Below, piece after piece: positions 17,156 through 25,695 of a stretch of DNA of 64,000 bases. The translations under genes and the position numbers were made by a program. The DNA comes from Neobacillus drentensis NBRC 102427 (GTDB lineage Bacteria > Bacillota > Bacilli > Bacillales > Cytobacillaceae): positions 84,780 through 148,779 of the forward strand of contig NZ_BCUX01000011.1 of assembly GCF_001591445.1 (NCBI RefSeq), read 5' to 3'. Position 1 is the first letter of the stretch; each line of letters starts with the position of its first letter. The notes under the pieces were generated by a model. That model worked only from the letters and a program-made list of their open reading frames with translations, was not told the origin of the DNA and ran no database searches.

Positions 17156-17349
17156 CTCACTTATTTAATGATAAGATGATTTTATCACAACATTTATCGT
17201 TATTCAATAAATTAGTATTGTTTTCTATTATATTATTATTGTTAACAGAATATCATTTTTATTTAAAGTAAATTAAATCATCTTTTGTGCATAGTCTCAA
17301 TCCACTCAAGAAACTTTATGCATTCGCCAAATTCCTACAAAAATAAATA

Positions 17350-17380
17350 GAAACTCCCTCTTTTATCGGAGGGAGTTTCT
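17350..17380. terminator. Terminator of the flavin oxidoreductase gene
   Basis: GAAACTCCCTC pairs with GAGGGAGTTTC; it lies just past the minus-strand stop codon. Confidence 0.88.
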
Positions 17381-17404
17381 ATCTTGTTAAAGTATTGTAC
17401 CGAT

Positions 17405-18529
17405 CTATTCTATTCCTGGAAACCACCCTGGCCGATTAATAATTACCTGCCAGAGGGGATCAGGTATTTCCAGTTCATGCTGATCATTCTTGTTTATTTT
17501 GGTGACAATTTCAGATTCTCGACCTTGTTCTACTTTTTGCACCCATTCAGGATCAATAATCAGTTCACGCCCCAATGCAATTAATGGGACTCCTGTTTCC
17601 AATGCTTCTAAGGCATCATTGGCTGAATAAATCGAACCGACACCGATAACTGGAACCCGGTCACCGACGCGCTCTTGAATGATTTCAAGTCGTGAACGTG
17701 TATCCTCCACTCCTCTTCTTGGCGTAGACCTGAAATCCTGCAATGAAACATGGAGATAATCAAGGTCTTTTTCTGCAAGTGCATCTATTAATACTAGTGT
17801 GTCAGCCATCGTGATACCAGGTGTTTCAGCTTCTTCTGGAGAAAAACGATAGCCTACCAAGAAAGGCCCCTTCGCATATTCAGCTACCACCCTCTTGACT
17901 TCATCAACAAGCTCCAACGGAAAAGTAAGCCGTTTCTCAAGCGTGCCTCCCCAACGGTCATTCCGACGATTAGAATGAGGGGAAAAGAATTGCTGAATCA
18001 GGTAACCATTGGCACCATGTAATTCAACACCATCATAACCTGCTTCAATGGCTCGTCGAGTAGTTTCTCCATAATCACGAATAATGGATTCGATCTCTGT
18101 TTCAGTCAATGCCCGGGGAACTGGTTTTCCTGCACCTTCCAAAGGAACTGCACTAGCACTTACCACATCACCATTTACTAATTCAGGTGGAACCTGGCGT
18201 CCGCCATGGAAAATTTGCAAAATCGCTTTTGCCCCATCCTCTTTAATCGCTGATGCCACACGACGCAAACTTGGTATCATCTCATCTCGGTCTCCAGCAA
18301 ATTCACCATGAAATCCTTTTCCATTTCTGGTCACATAGGTACATGCGGTTATGACCATTCCAACACCATTGGAACGTCGTTGATAGTACTTGACCTCCGC
18401 ATCTGTGACGGTCCCGTCAGGATTGGATGACCAATTTGTCATCGGTGCCATGACAATACGATTTTTTAATTCGATCCCCTTTCCTATCGTATAGGACTCA
18501 AATAAGGGTGCATAGTTTTCATTCATCAT
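17405..18529 (-). CDS. NADH:flavin oxidoreductase, old-yellow-enzyme family (YqiG-like)
   Basis: 374 residues, an FMN-binding TIM barrel. Visible motifs are IVMAPMTNWSSNPDG near the N-terminus, AILQIFHGGR, the substrate-binding VELHGANGYLIQQFFSP with NRRNDRWGG, and the phosphate-binding end PLIALGRELIIDPEWV. Family members reduce activated C=C bonds of enones, nitro compounds or quinones with NAD(P)H. It stands alone with its own terminator. The natural substrate is unknown. Confidence 0.9.
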   Translation of the reverse strand: MMNENYAPLFESYTIGKGIELKNRIVMAPMTNWSSNPDGTVTDAEVKYYQRRSNGVGMVITACTYVTRNGKGFHGEFAGDRDEMIPSLRRVASAIKEDGAKAILQIFHGGRQVPPELVNGDVVSASAVPLEGAGKPVPRALTETEIESIIRDYGETTRRAIEAGYDGVELHGANGYLIQQFFSPHSNRRNDRWGGTLEKRLTFPLELVDEVKRVVAEYAKGPFLVGYRFSPEEAETPGITMADTLVLIDALAEKDLDYLHVSLQDFRSTPRRGVEDTRSRLEIIQERVGDRVPVIGVGSIYSANDALEALETGVPLIALGRELIIDPEWVQKVEQGRESEIVTKINKNDQHELEIPDPLWQVIINRPGWFPGIE

Positions 18530-18678
18530 GTCTATATTCCTCCGCCTAGTTCATTAGGTAAAGTAGGCAAAATTTTTCTTTGCCCACTGACAACTTTATT
18601 TTATAGTTTACCGTTTCAATCAAAGCAAATTCCTTGATTAAGAGTGTTTTAATATGTTCTCAGTAGAAAATTTGAAAA

Positions 18679-19065
18679 TTACCTTTTTATATCAAAATTC
18701 TTCATTCTATATCCACTAATTAGAAATTCATGTTTCTTGTTTTTTACTTTGGATATTTTTTTTATAGCTGCTAATTTTGTTGATAATTCCATGAACCAAT
18801 GCTCATCATTTGATTGTAAAGCCAAATCGATTAATGGTAAAAGCTGACTTTCATCATTAACTGTTAAATCGAGCAGCTTTTCAGCAGATTTATGATGGAG
18901 CCAAATCGACTTGCCAATCGCTTTTTCATTATCACATTCGACAACGTTTACTTTTATCAGTCCTTTAATGGAGTCAACGGTTTCAACATATCCGTGAATT
19001 AGTTCACCATCTCTGGACCTCCCCTGGACCCAATCTCCATATTCAAATAGATATTTATCGGCCAT
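18679..19065 (-). CDS. IDEAL-domain protein
   Basis: 128 residues from the ATG at 19065, about 10 bases after AAGGGG; a GTG two codons earlier is too close to that site. An N-terminal SH3/KOW-like stretch (YGDWVQGRSRDGELIHGYVE) binds no recognisable partner. Residues about 76-98 (LIDLALQSNDEHWFMELSTKL) match the IDEAL domain, a short helical module seen in Bacillaceae proteins of unknown role. Confidence 0.78.
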   Translation of the reverse strand: MADKYLFEYGDWVQGRSRDGELIHGYVETVDSIKGLIKVNVVECDNEKAIGKSIWLHHKSAEKLLDLTVNDESQLLPLIDLALQSNDEHWFMELSTKLAAIKKISKVKNKKHEFLISGYRMKNFDIKR

Positions 19066-19191
19066 CGTCACTACACCCCTTAAATGTTATAAAAAAAGTT
19101 ACAGATTAGTTTTAATGAAAAAAGTATATCATCAATAACGCACTATACTGTAATAATATAATATACAGTATAAAGAAAAGAAAAAACTAAA

Positions 19192-19611
19192 TCATGGACA
19201 ATGTTTAATTTTTTCTAAAACCGAACTGAGGGTAATATTCTCTAAATATTTTTCAAAATACAATTCAGCATCATTGAAAATTTGATCCATAACGACCTGT
19301 GTATTTGACGATATAATACATTTTTGCTCCGGATCACCAGTGCACCAATTTGGTTTCAGGCTTCCGCGTGAAACGGTACGATAAATATCTGCCAATGATA
19401 CCTCTTGAGAGTTACAGTCGAGAATATAGCCACCGCCAATCCCTTCCTTTGTTCTAACAAATCCATGATTGCGCAAACAGCTCATGATCTTGCGAATCCG
19501 CGCCGCATTGGTACAAACATTGGTAGCGATTGACTCACTGCTAGCCATATGATCTGGTATATATGCTAGATAAACTAAACTATGGACGGCTATCGTAAAA
19601 TCACTATTCAC
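19192..19611 (-). CDS. Rrf2-family transcriptional regulator
   Basis: 139 residues. The N-terminal winged helix (SSESIATNVCTNAARIRKIM) and the Rrf2 wing (GGGYILDCNSQEVSLADIYRTV) are clear. A Cys pair (NWCTGDPEQKC) sits where cluster-binding members carry Cys ligands, but only two such Cys are close together, so iron-sulfur binding is uncertain. It resembles YwnA/CymR-type regulators more than IscR. No adjacent target gene is obvious. Confidence 0.88.
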   Translation of the reverse strand: MNSDFTIAVHSLVYLAYIPDHMASSESIATNVCTNAARIRKIMSCLRNHGFVRTKEGIGGGYILDCNSQEVSLADIYRTVSRGSLKPNWCTGDPEQKCIISSNTQVVMDQIFNDAELYFEKYLENITLSSVLEKIKHCP

Positions 19612-19798
19612 TTGGATGCTTCCTCCTCAAGAAGATTAATGTAATTTTATTATTTACAGTTTGTAAAGTCAACCAAAGATAACTCAATTTTAATAATTCC
19701 ACTATAGCCCCTAATTATACCCTTACTGCTTGCTGAATAATGTCTCCTATTTTATTACTTTTGCTAATCACTTTGATGAGTACCTAGCTATAATATCT

Positions 19799-19846
19799 GT
19801 GCCTGTCCCCCAGTAAATTTAAAGGGTAAGCTCGGGGGACATGCAC
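19799..19846. repeat. REP-like GTGCCTGTCCCCC hairpin
   Basis: GTGCCTGTCCCCC pairs with GGGGGACATGCAC across a 22-base loop. It is the only structure I see in the 325-base gap 19612-19936 and may end transcripts of the permease gene. Confidence 0.65.
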
Positions 19847-19936
19847 TAAATGAAAAGTTATAAACATTTTGATCGCCTCAGGGCCAAATCGCGCTCCAGA
19901 ACGGTAGTCCCCTGAAGTGATTCATAGTCTACTTCA

Positions 19937-21328
19937 TTACTTAACCAATTCTGTTTTGCTCTCTTCAAACGGGATAGGTAACTGGGACAGATCCTCCAAT
20001 TTTCGTTTCATCAATACATAATAGAGTACGGATGGAACCACCAATCCTAAGATCCAAGCTATATCGGCGCCCCCCATTGCTTTCGCACCAGCTCCTACAT
20101 AGAAAGAGGTGTTCATAAATGGCACTTCGGCGATAATAGAAGCAAGGAACGAAATAGCTGTTATTTTGTTTACTTTTCCATACTTTCCATTTATATCAAA
20201 AATATCTTTAATACTATACTCTCCGTGACGCAGGACGTAAAAATCAATGAGGTTAATGGCTGTCCATGGAATTAAAAAGTAACTAATAAATAAGATAAAG
20301 TTGATAAAATTGGACAAGAAATTCCCCTGACCCAAAATAGCCAGAAAAGTTCCAACTGTTCCAATTCCAAGGATAAAGTACATCCTTACTTTAGGGGTTA
20401 CTTTTATTTTTGAAAAAGGCTCAACAGTAGAAATGGTTGACATAAAGGCGCCATATAAATTAAAAACATTGATGGAGAACTGACCTAGGATGATAACAGC
20501 AAATAAAAGAAACGAGAAACTTCCAAACTGATTAGCGAGATTTGTACCGGCATTACTTAGGAAATTCGGAATGGCTGTAGTCAATAATACTCCTAAAACC
20601 ATCATCCAAACCGTGCCTAAAACAGTCCCTGCATACGTATACCAAAAGGTTTTTGAATAATTGGTATCAATCGGCAAATACCTTGAGTAGTCAGCGACAT
20701 AGGGTGCATATGAGATCTGCCAAGTTGCTACCACACTAACACTTAACATAAAGATGGGTAGATTGAACCCAGCTGGAGACCAGCTGCCTGACGGGACAGG
20801 TAATTGGAAGACAATAAACGTCGCAGCTATGAATACAAGAAAGAACACCCATGTCAAATACTTTTGCATTTTATGAATCAAATCATGGCCAATTATTGTC
20901 ACGATAAAGGTGATGATATTAAGGACAATGATACTTAAAGTTAAATTAAGGTTTAAGGCACTGCTCAATACTTGGGCACCTAACAAACCACTGCTTGCAA
21001 AGAAACCCAAGTACATGAAAATTACAAGAATCAAGGGAATCACGGCACCAATCACACCAAATTGTGCACGGCTTTGAATCATTTGCGGGATACCGAGTTT
21101 AGGTCCTTGAGCAGAATGTGAAGCCATAAAAATGGCTCCTATTAAATTACCAAGGATAATAGCTACAACACTCCAAAAAAGATTTAAGCCAAAAGTGACA
21201 CATAGTGATCCTGTCACAAGTGTGGTAATATGCATATTTGCAGCAAACCAAACTGAAAACAATCCTCTTGGTTTTCCATGACGTTCATTGGCTGGAATAT
21301 ACTCAATACTTCTTGTTTCAATTTTCAT
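19937..21328 (-). CDS. NCS1-family permease (cytosine/allantoin-type)
   Basis: 463 residues with about 12 membrane helices. The N-terminal segment before helix 1 and NLFWSVVAIILGNLIGAIFMA, with ASHSAQGPKLGIPQMIQSRAQFG, are typical of the nucleobase:cation symporter-1 family. These carry purines, cytosine, allantoin, hydantoins or thiamine. It is the second gene of the sigma54-dependent unit, 39 bases after the ureohydrolase, so it likely imports that enzyme's substrate or a precursor. The substrate cannot be read from the sequence. Confidence 0.88.
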   Translation of the reverse strand: MKIETRSIEYIPANERHGKPRGLFSVWFAANMHITTLVTGSLCVTFGLNLFWSVVAIILGNLIGAIFMASHSAQGPKLGIPQMIQSRAQFGVIGAVIPLILVIFMYLGFFASSGLLGAQVLSSALNLNLTLSIIVLNIITFIVTIIGHDLIHKMQKYLTWVFFLVFIAATFIVFQLPVPSGSWSPAGFNLPIFMLSVSVVATWQISYAPYVADYSRYLPIDTNYSKTFWYTYAGTVLGTVWMMVLGVLLTTAIPNFLSNAGTNLANQFGSFSFLLFAVIILGQFSINVFNLYGAFMSTISTVEPFSKIKVTPKVRMYFILGIGTVGTFLAILGQGNFLSNFINFILFISYFLIPWTAINLIDFYVLRHGEYSIKDIFDINGKYGKVNKITAISFLASIIAEVPFMNTSFYVGAGAKAMGGADIAWILGLVVPSVLYYVLMKRKLEDLSQLPIPFEESKTELVK

Positions 21329-21367
21329 AGACCTGCCCCCTGAAATATAGTATTTTGGTGACTTATC

Positions 21368-22360
21368 TTAGGAGTGAACTTCTTCCTTATTCAATTTACG
21401 ATCATCTATGTTCTCTTTTTCCTTTAAAACAAAGCTGAGTAAATCCAATGCAAGTCTTGCACCTACTTGACTGGTCATTCCAGCTGGGTCATATGGCGGT
21501 GCTACTTCGACCAAATCAAAGCCAATTACTTTTCCTCTTTTAGCTATTCCTTCAAGCAATTCATTTACTTCATCGTAAATAAATCCTCCTGGTGAAGGGG
21601 TACCTGTTCCGGGTGCTACGGAAGGATCCAACCCATCAATATCAAGGGTAATATAGTATTTTTCTCCTTCCGGAAGTAGTTCTATCACACTTTCAATTCC
21701 CATTTTCCTAATTTGGCGCGGTGATAAGATCACACTGCCATAATCTCGTGCTGCATCTACATCTTCCTTCAAACTGCTGGAAATTCCTCGAATTCCAAAT
21801 TGGAAAATTTTCTGAACATGGTCCATTTCAGATAAACGACGGATACAGCTTCCATGCCCATACCTTTGTCCGGAACGATGATCCGCCCAATCCAAATGTG
21901 CATCGATTTGAATAACATGAAAAGGGCCTAACTCCTCTAAAGCTTTACCGACTGGAATGGTAATGGAGTGATCTCCGCCTAATACAACCGGCATGGCTCC
22001 TTTTGAAACAATCTTTCTTATCGCTTCTTCTGTATTTTCATGACATTGCATCATATCTCCATGAACCATGTCCACATCGCCGCAGTCGACTACATTCCAT
22101 CTTGGTCCTAAATACGTAATATCTTTTTCAATATCATATGCACCATTTAATCCAAAACTATATAGTGTAGATCCTTCACGGATCCCCCTTGGACCCATTC
22201 TTGCTCCAGATTTCCATTGCGTACCCATATCATTTGGAACACCAATAACAGCAACATCCGCATCTAGTTGATTAATATCTGGACAAACAGGATATTTCCC
22301 AAAAGTGCAGATACCAGTAAAAGGTAAATTTAAAAATTGCTTTTCATCTTGATTTGACAT
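21368..22360 (-). CDS. Ureohydrolase (agmatinase/guanidino-acid hydrolase family)
   Basis: 330 residues of the arginase/agmatinase fold. The manganese ligands are in GGDHSITI, DAHLDW and TLDIDGLDPS. Such enzymes hydrolyse a guanidino group to urea. The specificity loop reads APGTGTPSPGG; typical agmatinases have Glu at the position of the first Ser, so the substrate may not be agmatine. It is the first gene after the sigma54 promoter, downstream of its probable activator and before an NCS1 permease. GGAGGC lies before the ATG. Guanidinobutyrase, guanidinopropionase or guanidine hydrolase are alternatives. Confidence 0.88.
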   Translation of the reverse strand: MSNQDEKQFLNLPFTGICTFGKYPVCPDINQLDADVAVIGVPNDMGTQWKSGARMGPRGIREGSTLYSFGLNGAYDIEKDITYLGPRWNVVDCGDVDMVHGDMMQCHENTEEAIRKIVSKGAMPVVLGGDHSITIPVGKALEELGPFHVIQIDAHLDWADHRSGQRYGHGSCIRRLSEMDHVQKIFQFGIRGISSSLKEDVDAARDYGSVILSPRQIRKMGIESVIELLPEGEKYYITLDIDGLDPSVAPGTGTPSPGGFIYDEVNELLEGIAKRGKVIGFDLVEVAPPYDPAGMTSQVGARLALDLLSFVLKEKENIDDRKLNKEEVHS

Positions 22361-22395
22361 AAGATTGCCTCCTTTAGATTTCTATAAATATAGAG

Positions 22396-22411
22396 TGCAA
22401 CTTTCATGCCA
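22396..22411 (-). promoter_or_regulatory. Sigma54 (-24/-12) promoter of the ureohydrolase-permease unit
   Basis: The minus strand reads TGGCATGAAAGTTGCA, matching the sigma54 consensus TGGCAC-N5-TTGCA with one change and exact spacing. It lies 36 bases before the ureohydrolase ATG, directly after the enhancer-binding-protein gene. Confidence 0.88.
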
Positions 22412-22455
22412 ATTAATAAAGACAGTGTTTAAGAGGGCTGTATAGTCAAAAACGA

Positions 22456-23823
22456 CTACCTTTGCTCCACATATTTTAGTATTTTCCGATTGGCAGTAGA
22501 TTGGCTGATTCCCAATATTTCTGCAAGTTTAATGCTACTGGGATATTTCTGATACATTCGCACAATATACTCCTTTTCTAGTGTTTCAATGTAATCGTTT
22601 AACGGAATTTCTTTCGTAGACTGGGTGAAGGAATCCTTTTTTGTTTCCTCTTCGCGCCAATTAAGGTCTATTTCGTTACCACTAGATGTGATTATCTTAT
22701 TTTCAATATAGTTCCGTAATTCTCTGACATTTCCCGGCCAATTTTGCTGGCTAAGCCAAGCAGCCATAGTCGGGGTAAAATATGTATTTAATTGATATTT
22801 ACGATTCAATTGTTCAGTAATCTCGTAGATTAATGGAATGATTTCTTCCTTTCGTTCCCTTAGCGGTGGAATTTCTACTTTTACGACATTGATTCGGTAA
22901 TAAAGATCTTCCCTAAATTTCCTTTCTTTGATCATCTTTTCTAAATTTTGATTTGTAGCACAAATAATTCTGCAATTCACCTCAATATTTTTTGTTCCTC
23001 CAATTCTCATTAAGGTTTGATTTTGCAAAACTGACAGTAATTTTACTTGAAGATTTAGAGGCAGTTCACCAATTTCATCTAAAAAGAGAGTTCCCTTTCC
23101 TGCTACTTCAAAATACCCCTTCTTCCCCCCTTTTTTAGACCCGGTAAAGGCTCCATCCTCATACCCGAAAAGCTCTGATTCAAATAATGATTCAGGAATT
23201 GCACCACAGTTTACTTCAATGAAGGGTTCAGCCTTTCTTGATGACATTTGATGAATTTTATAAGCAATATGATTTTTACCAACCCCCGACTCACCCTCGA
23301 GTAATAACGTAACGTTTATATCGGCTACCTTAAACACAACTTCAAATACTTTTTCCATTTTTCCATTACTTATAAAGAATTGTTGAGTCGCCTGTTTTCG
23401 TAATTTTTCATTTTCTTTTTGAAATTTTAATAATGCTCTAGCTACCTGCTCATTTTCTTTTCTTAAGGACTCAAATTCGGTTATATCCCTTGAAAAACTC
23501 GTTGCACCTACTAATGTTCCAGATTGGTCATAAACCGGATAACCGGAGATGATTAGTTTTTTATTATGATTTGTTTCTTGAATTAGTGTTACTTCCTTAT
23601 TAGTTCTAAGCACACTTGCAATGACAGAGGGAGAAAAAAGCCCTTGTTGTTCAAGTTCAAAAATATTATGATGAACAATTTGCTCACAAGAAATACCAAA
23701 GACTGTTTCAGTAGATTGACTGGCAAATAAAACCAATCCCGTTGCATCCGCAATAAAAATTTCATCAAAAGAATGTTCTAAAATATGGTTTAAAAGAATC
23801 GAATCATCTATGAATTTATTCAT
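22456..23823 (-). CDS. Sigma54-dependent enhancer-binding activator, PAS-AAA+-HTH
   Basis: 455 residues from the ATG at 23823, with AGGTG six bases upstream. An N-terminal PAS domain (about 10-115) probably senses the inducer. The AAA+ domain (about 145-375) has Walker A (GESGVGKNH), the sigma54-contact loop GAFTGS instead of the usual GAFTGA, and Walker B (GTLFLDEIGELP). The C-terminus is a Fis-type helix-turn-helix (SSIKLAEILGISQSTANRKI). The gene lies just upstream of the sigma54 promoter it presumably controls, like RocR and the roc genes of B. subtilis. A perfect 15-bp inverted repeat lies immediately before its ribosome site. Confidence 0.92.
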   Translation of the reverse strand: MNKFIDDSILLNHILEHSFDEIFIADATGLVLFASQSTETVFGISCEQIVHHNIFELEQQGLFSPSVIASVLRTNKEVTLIQETNHNKKLIISGYPVYDQSGTLVGATSFSRDITEFESLRKENEQVARALLKFQKENEKLRKQATQQFFISNGKMEKVFEVVFKVADINVTLLLEGESGVGKNHIAYKIHQMSSRKAEPFIEVNCGAIPESLFESELFGYEDGAFTGSKKGGKKGYFEVAGKGTLFLDEIGELPLNLQVKLLSVLQNQTLMRIGGTKNIEVNCRIICATNQNLEKMIKERKFREDLYYRINVVKVEIPPLRERKEEIIPLIYEITEQLNRKYQLNTYFTPTMAAWLSQQNWPGNVRELRNYIENKIITSSGNEIDLNWREEETKKDSFTQSTKEIPLNDYIETLEKEYIVRMYQKYPSSIKLAEILGISQSTANRKILKYVEQR

Positions 23824-23833
23824 TTTCATCACC

Positions 23834-23870
23834 TAGTCATTTTTGATTTAATCATAATCAAAAATGACTA
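23834..23870. promoter_or_regulatory. Perfect 15-bp inverted repeat upstream of the activator gene
   Basis: TAGTCATTTTTGATT (23834-23848) pairs exactly with AATCAAAAATGACTA (23856-23870), separated by 7 bases. It ends at the ribosome site of the sigma54 activator. It could be an activator-binding site, an operator for autoregulation, or an RNA hairpin that limits translation. No T run follows, so it is not an ordinary terminator. Confidence 0.7.
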
Positions 23871-24022
23871 ATAATTCAAACTATTTTAAATGTTTCTAAT
23901 TCATTTGTGCAAATTTTAATAATGATTTAATATATACAGGCTCCCATTTCATCACTAAGTATATTATATAGGGTATTGGGCTCCTTACTCTGCGTACAAC
24001 CGAAAGCGAAAGGAAGTTTGGA

Positions 24023-24211
24023 ATGTATACAAACGCAATCCCACAATTTACTGATTACTCAAATGCTATTCCCCAGCCTACAATGTCTTACGGCTATGCC
24101 TCTCCTGTTCAGGGACCATGTGTTAATGTTCGTGGATGTGAAAATTTTATTATCATCATTGTGTTGTTTATATTATTAATCATTATTGGTGCAATTGCTT
24201 TCTGCTTTTAA
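24023..24211 (+). CDS. Small YjcZ-like sporulation membrane protein
   Basis: 62 residues: a Tyr/Pro/Asn-rich N-terminus (ATMSYGYASPVQ-like) and one C-terminal membrane helix (NFIIIIVLFILLIIIGAIAF). The helix closely resembles YjcZ-family peptides made during sporulation in Bacillus. AAAGGAAG precedes the ATG. The N-terminal extension is longer than in YjcZ itself. The function is unknown. Confidence 0.75.
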   Translation: MYTNAIPQFTDYSNAIPQPTMSYGYASPVQGPCVNVRGCENFIIIIVLFILLIIIGAIAFCF

Positions 24212-24350
24212 AAATGAAGACCTAATATCAAGCACTTCAAAAAAACATAATGATCTTGTCGAGTTAGCTGACGAAAGCCAGGGACATGGTATGATTCCAT
24301 GTCCCTTTCAAGTATGCAGAGCCTCTAAATCTACCCATAAAAACGAATAG

Positions 24351-24920
24351 CTATAAATCTTTATCAGTTAACACTTCCAGTGATCCAAACACCTCATTGA
24401 CTTCTTTCTCTAACTCCTGAATAAGCTTAAATTCCTTTTTTCTCGTTGATAACTCTTTAACAATGCTGGCATAATACCAATGTTGCTGGGGCTTCCCATG
24501 GTTGAAACGCTCCCATACCTGTTCACCTATCAGCTCGAGATCGGCCTTGATTGTTGACAAGTTATGTAATTTATCCGCGGTGATTACTTGGATTTCTTCT
24601 AAATTTGCATCTTTTAAGCTTTCAATTGTATGCTGTTTTCTTACGCTCCAAGGTAAGCTTTTATCATGTTCTGATGCAGCTTGGACCAAATTAGCTATTT
24701 GTACACCAAACTGTTCTGTCAATTCCTCATAGGTGGTCGGTGTATCCTCAATTGTATCATGAAGAATACCTGCAGCTATTACCGCATCAATACACTTTGC
24801 TTCCTGCAAAAGCATCCCTACTGCAAACGGATGTGTGATATAAGGAATATCCGTCGATTTTCGATACTGATCTTTGTGTGCTATTGCTGCAAAATTAATG
24901 GCCTTTTGAATGATGCTCAT
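24351..24920 (-). CDS. HD-domain phosphohydrolase, small (p)ppGpp-hydrolase (MESH1/SpoT-N) type
   Basis: 189 residues from the ATG at 24920, preceded by GGGGGGA; the frame to 24953 is an extension. Motifs of the RelA/SpoT hydrolase domain are visible: AAIAHKDQYRKSTDIPYITHP, GILHDTIEDTP (HD and ED pairs) and ADKLHNL. There is no synthetase, TGS or ACT domain. It probably hydrolyses (p)ppGpp or a related nucleotide in the cytoplasm. It stands alone. Confidence 0.85.
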   Translation of the reverse strand: MSIIQKAINFAAIAHKDQYRKSTDIPYITHPFAVGMLLQEAKCIDAVIAAGILHDTIEDTPTTYEELTEQFGVQIANLVQAASEHDKSLPWSVRKQHTIESLKDANLEEIQVITADKLHNLSTIKADLELIGEQVWERFNHGKPQQHWYYASIVKELSTRKKEFKLIQELEKEVNEVFGSLEVLTDKDL

Positions 24921-24956
24921 ATTTACAAAATCCCCCCATCTGATCCTTACCAAATT

Positions 24957-25020
24957 TCTCTTTTTACTATACTTCCAATCATATCCAACTTTAGTAATTT
25001 TAAAAAGGCGTTGTTCGGTC
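24957..25020. repeat. Dispersed repeat, copy 1
   Basis: CTTTTTACTATACTTCCAAT and the following ~40 bases recur at 32629-32700 and 42667-42720. The unit is AT-rich and non-coding. Confidence 0.65.
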
Positions 25021-25027
25021 GATTATG

Positions 25028-25105
25028 TCCCTTTTCATGTTGGGTAGTAATACGATGTACAGTTATATATTTTTTTAGCAGTATGGCTTATCGATTGCGA
25101 ATTAC
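25028..25105 (+). pseudogene. Scrap of a DUF4386 gene with internal deletion
   Basis: CTTTTCATGTTGGGTAGTAA and the bases up to about 25072 align with 33948-33992 of the DUF4386 gene in this window. After a jump, TTTAGCAGTATGGCTTATCG matches a later part (34150-34170). It is too short and has a stop, so it is a decayed partial copy of that family. Confidence 0.5.
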
Positions 25106-25123
25106 GGATTTTAGTCATTATGA

Positions 25124-25320
25124 GAATTCATAGGCGGAGAATTTCCTGCTAATGTATTTAGGGGAACCTTAAGAAACGGATATAAGCGGAGATATTCCGA
25201 TTAACTGTTCTAAATAAGACAAAATCCAAAGATTTTGATGATATAAACGGAAAAACTCCCCCTATTCTTAAGGAAATATCGGTATTTCCCAATTTAGCCG
25301 GAATTTTACCGTCTATTTTT
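25124..25320. repeat. AAGCGGA-type short repeats
   Basis: Units such as ATAAGCGGAGATATTCCG (near 25178) and GCCGGAATTTTACCGTCTAT (near 25299) match those at 7475-7660. The wider gap 24921-25695 holds only repeats, the DUF4386 scrap and a hairpin; I see no gene in it. Confidence 0.6.
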
Positions 25321-25644
25321 CATATACCGTGAAATCAACATTCAGGTATAACAGATCATTCCTAAAAAAAACAACAATATTTTTCTGTATATCACATTCA
25401 ATATAAAATTTCCTACCTCTCCTGGTCTATTTCGTTCATTTGGCGAACCAAACATATCTAAAAGAACCCTCCACTTGCCCCCGGAAAGAAGGTTTTGTAA
25501 CAATATTGACAAAATTATCAGATTTTTCAAAACCACTTATAAACTATAATTGATGTGTAGGAATTTTGGAAAGGAGGATTTTGTAAGGGTTTACATTTTA
25601 ATGATTTAACAAATTACCGACATGGGGATGTTGGGAAAGTCATT

Positions 25645-25677
25645 TTAATAGAGGATTGCCTAGAGCAACTCTATTAA
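25645..25677 (+). promoter_or_regulatory. Leader hairpin of the alcohol dehydrogenase gene
   Basis: TTAATAGAG and TTGC pair with GCAA and CTCTATTAA around loop CTAGA, with a 2-base bulge. It stops 5 bases before the GGAGGGG ribosome site. It is not followed by a T run, so control of translation or message stability is more likely than termination. Confidence 0.5.
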
Positions 25678-25695
25678 TCAAATGGAGGGGTTAAA

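Noticed and set aside
25342..25536. 64-codon minus-strand frame
   Set aside because: No ribosome site, no recognisable family, and low-complexity flanks.
25560..25695. T-box or other riboswitch before the alcohol dehydrogenase gene
   Set aside because: Only one hairpin is visible; no T-box motif, specifier loop or terminator/antiterminator pair.
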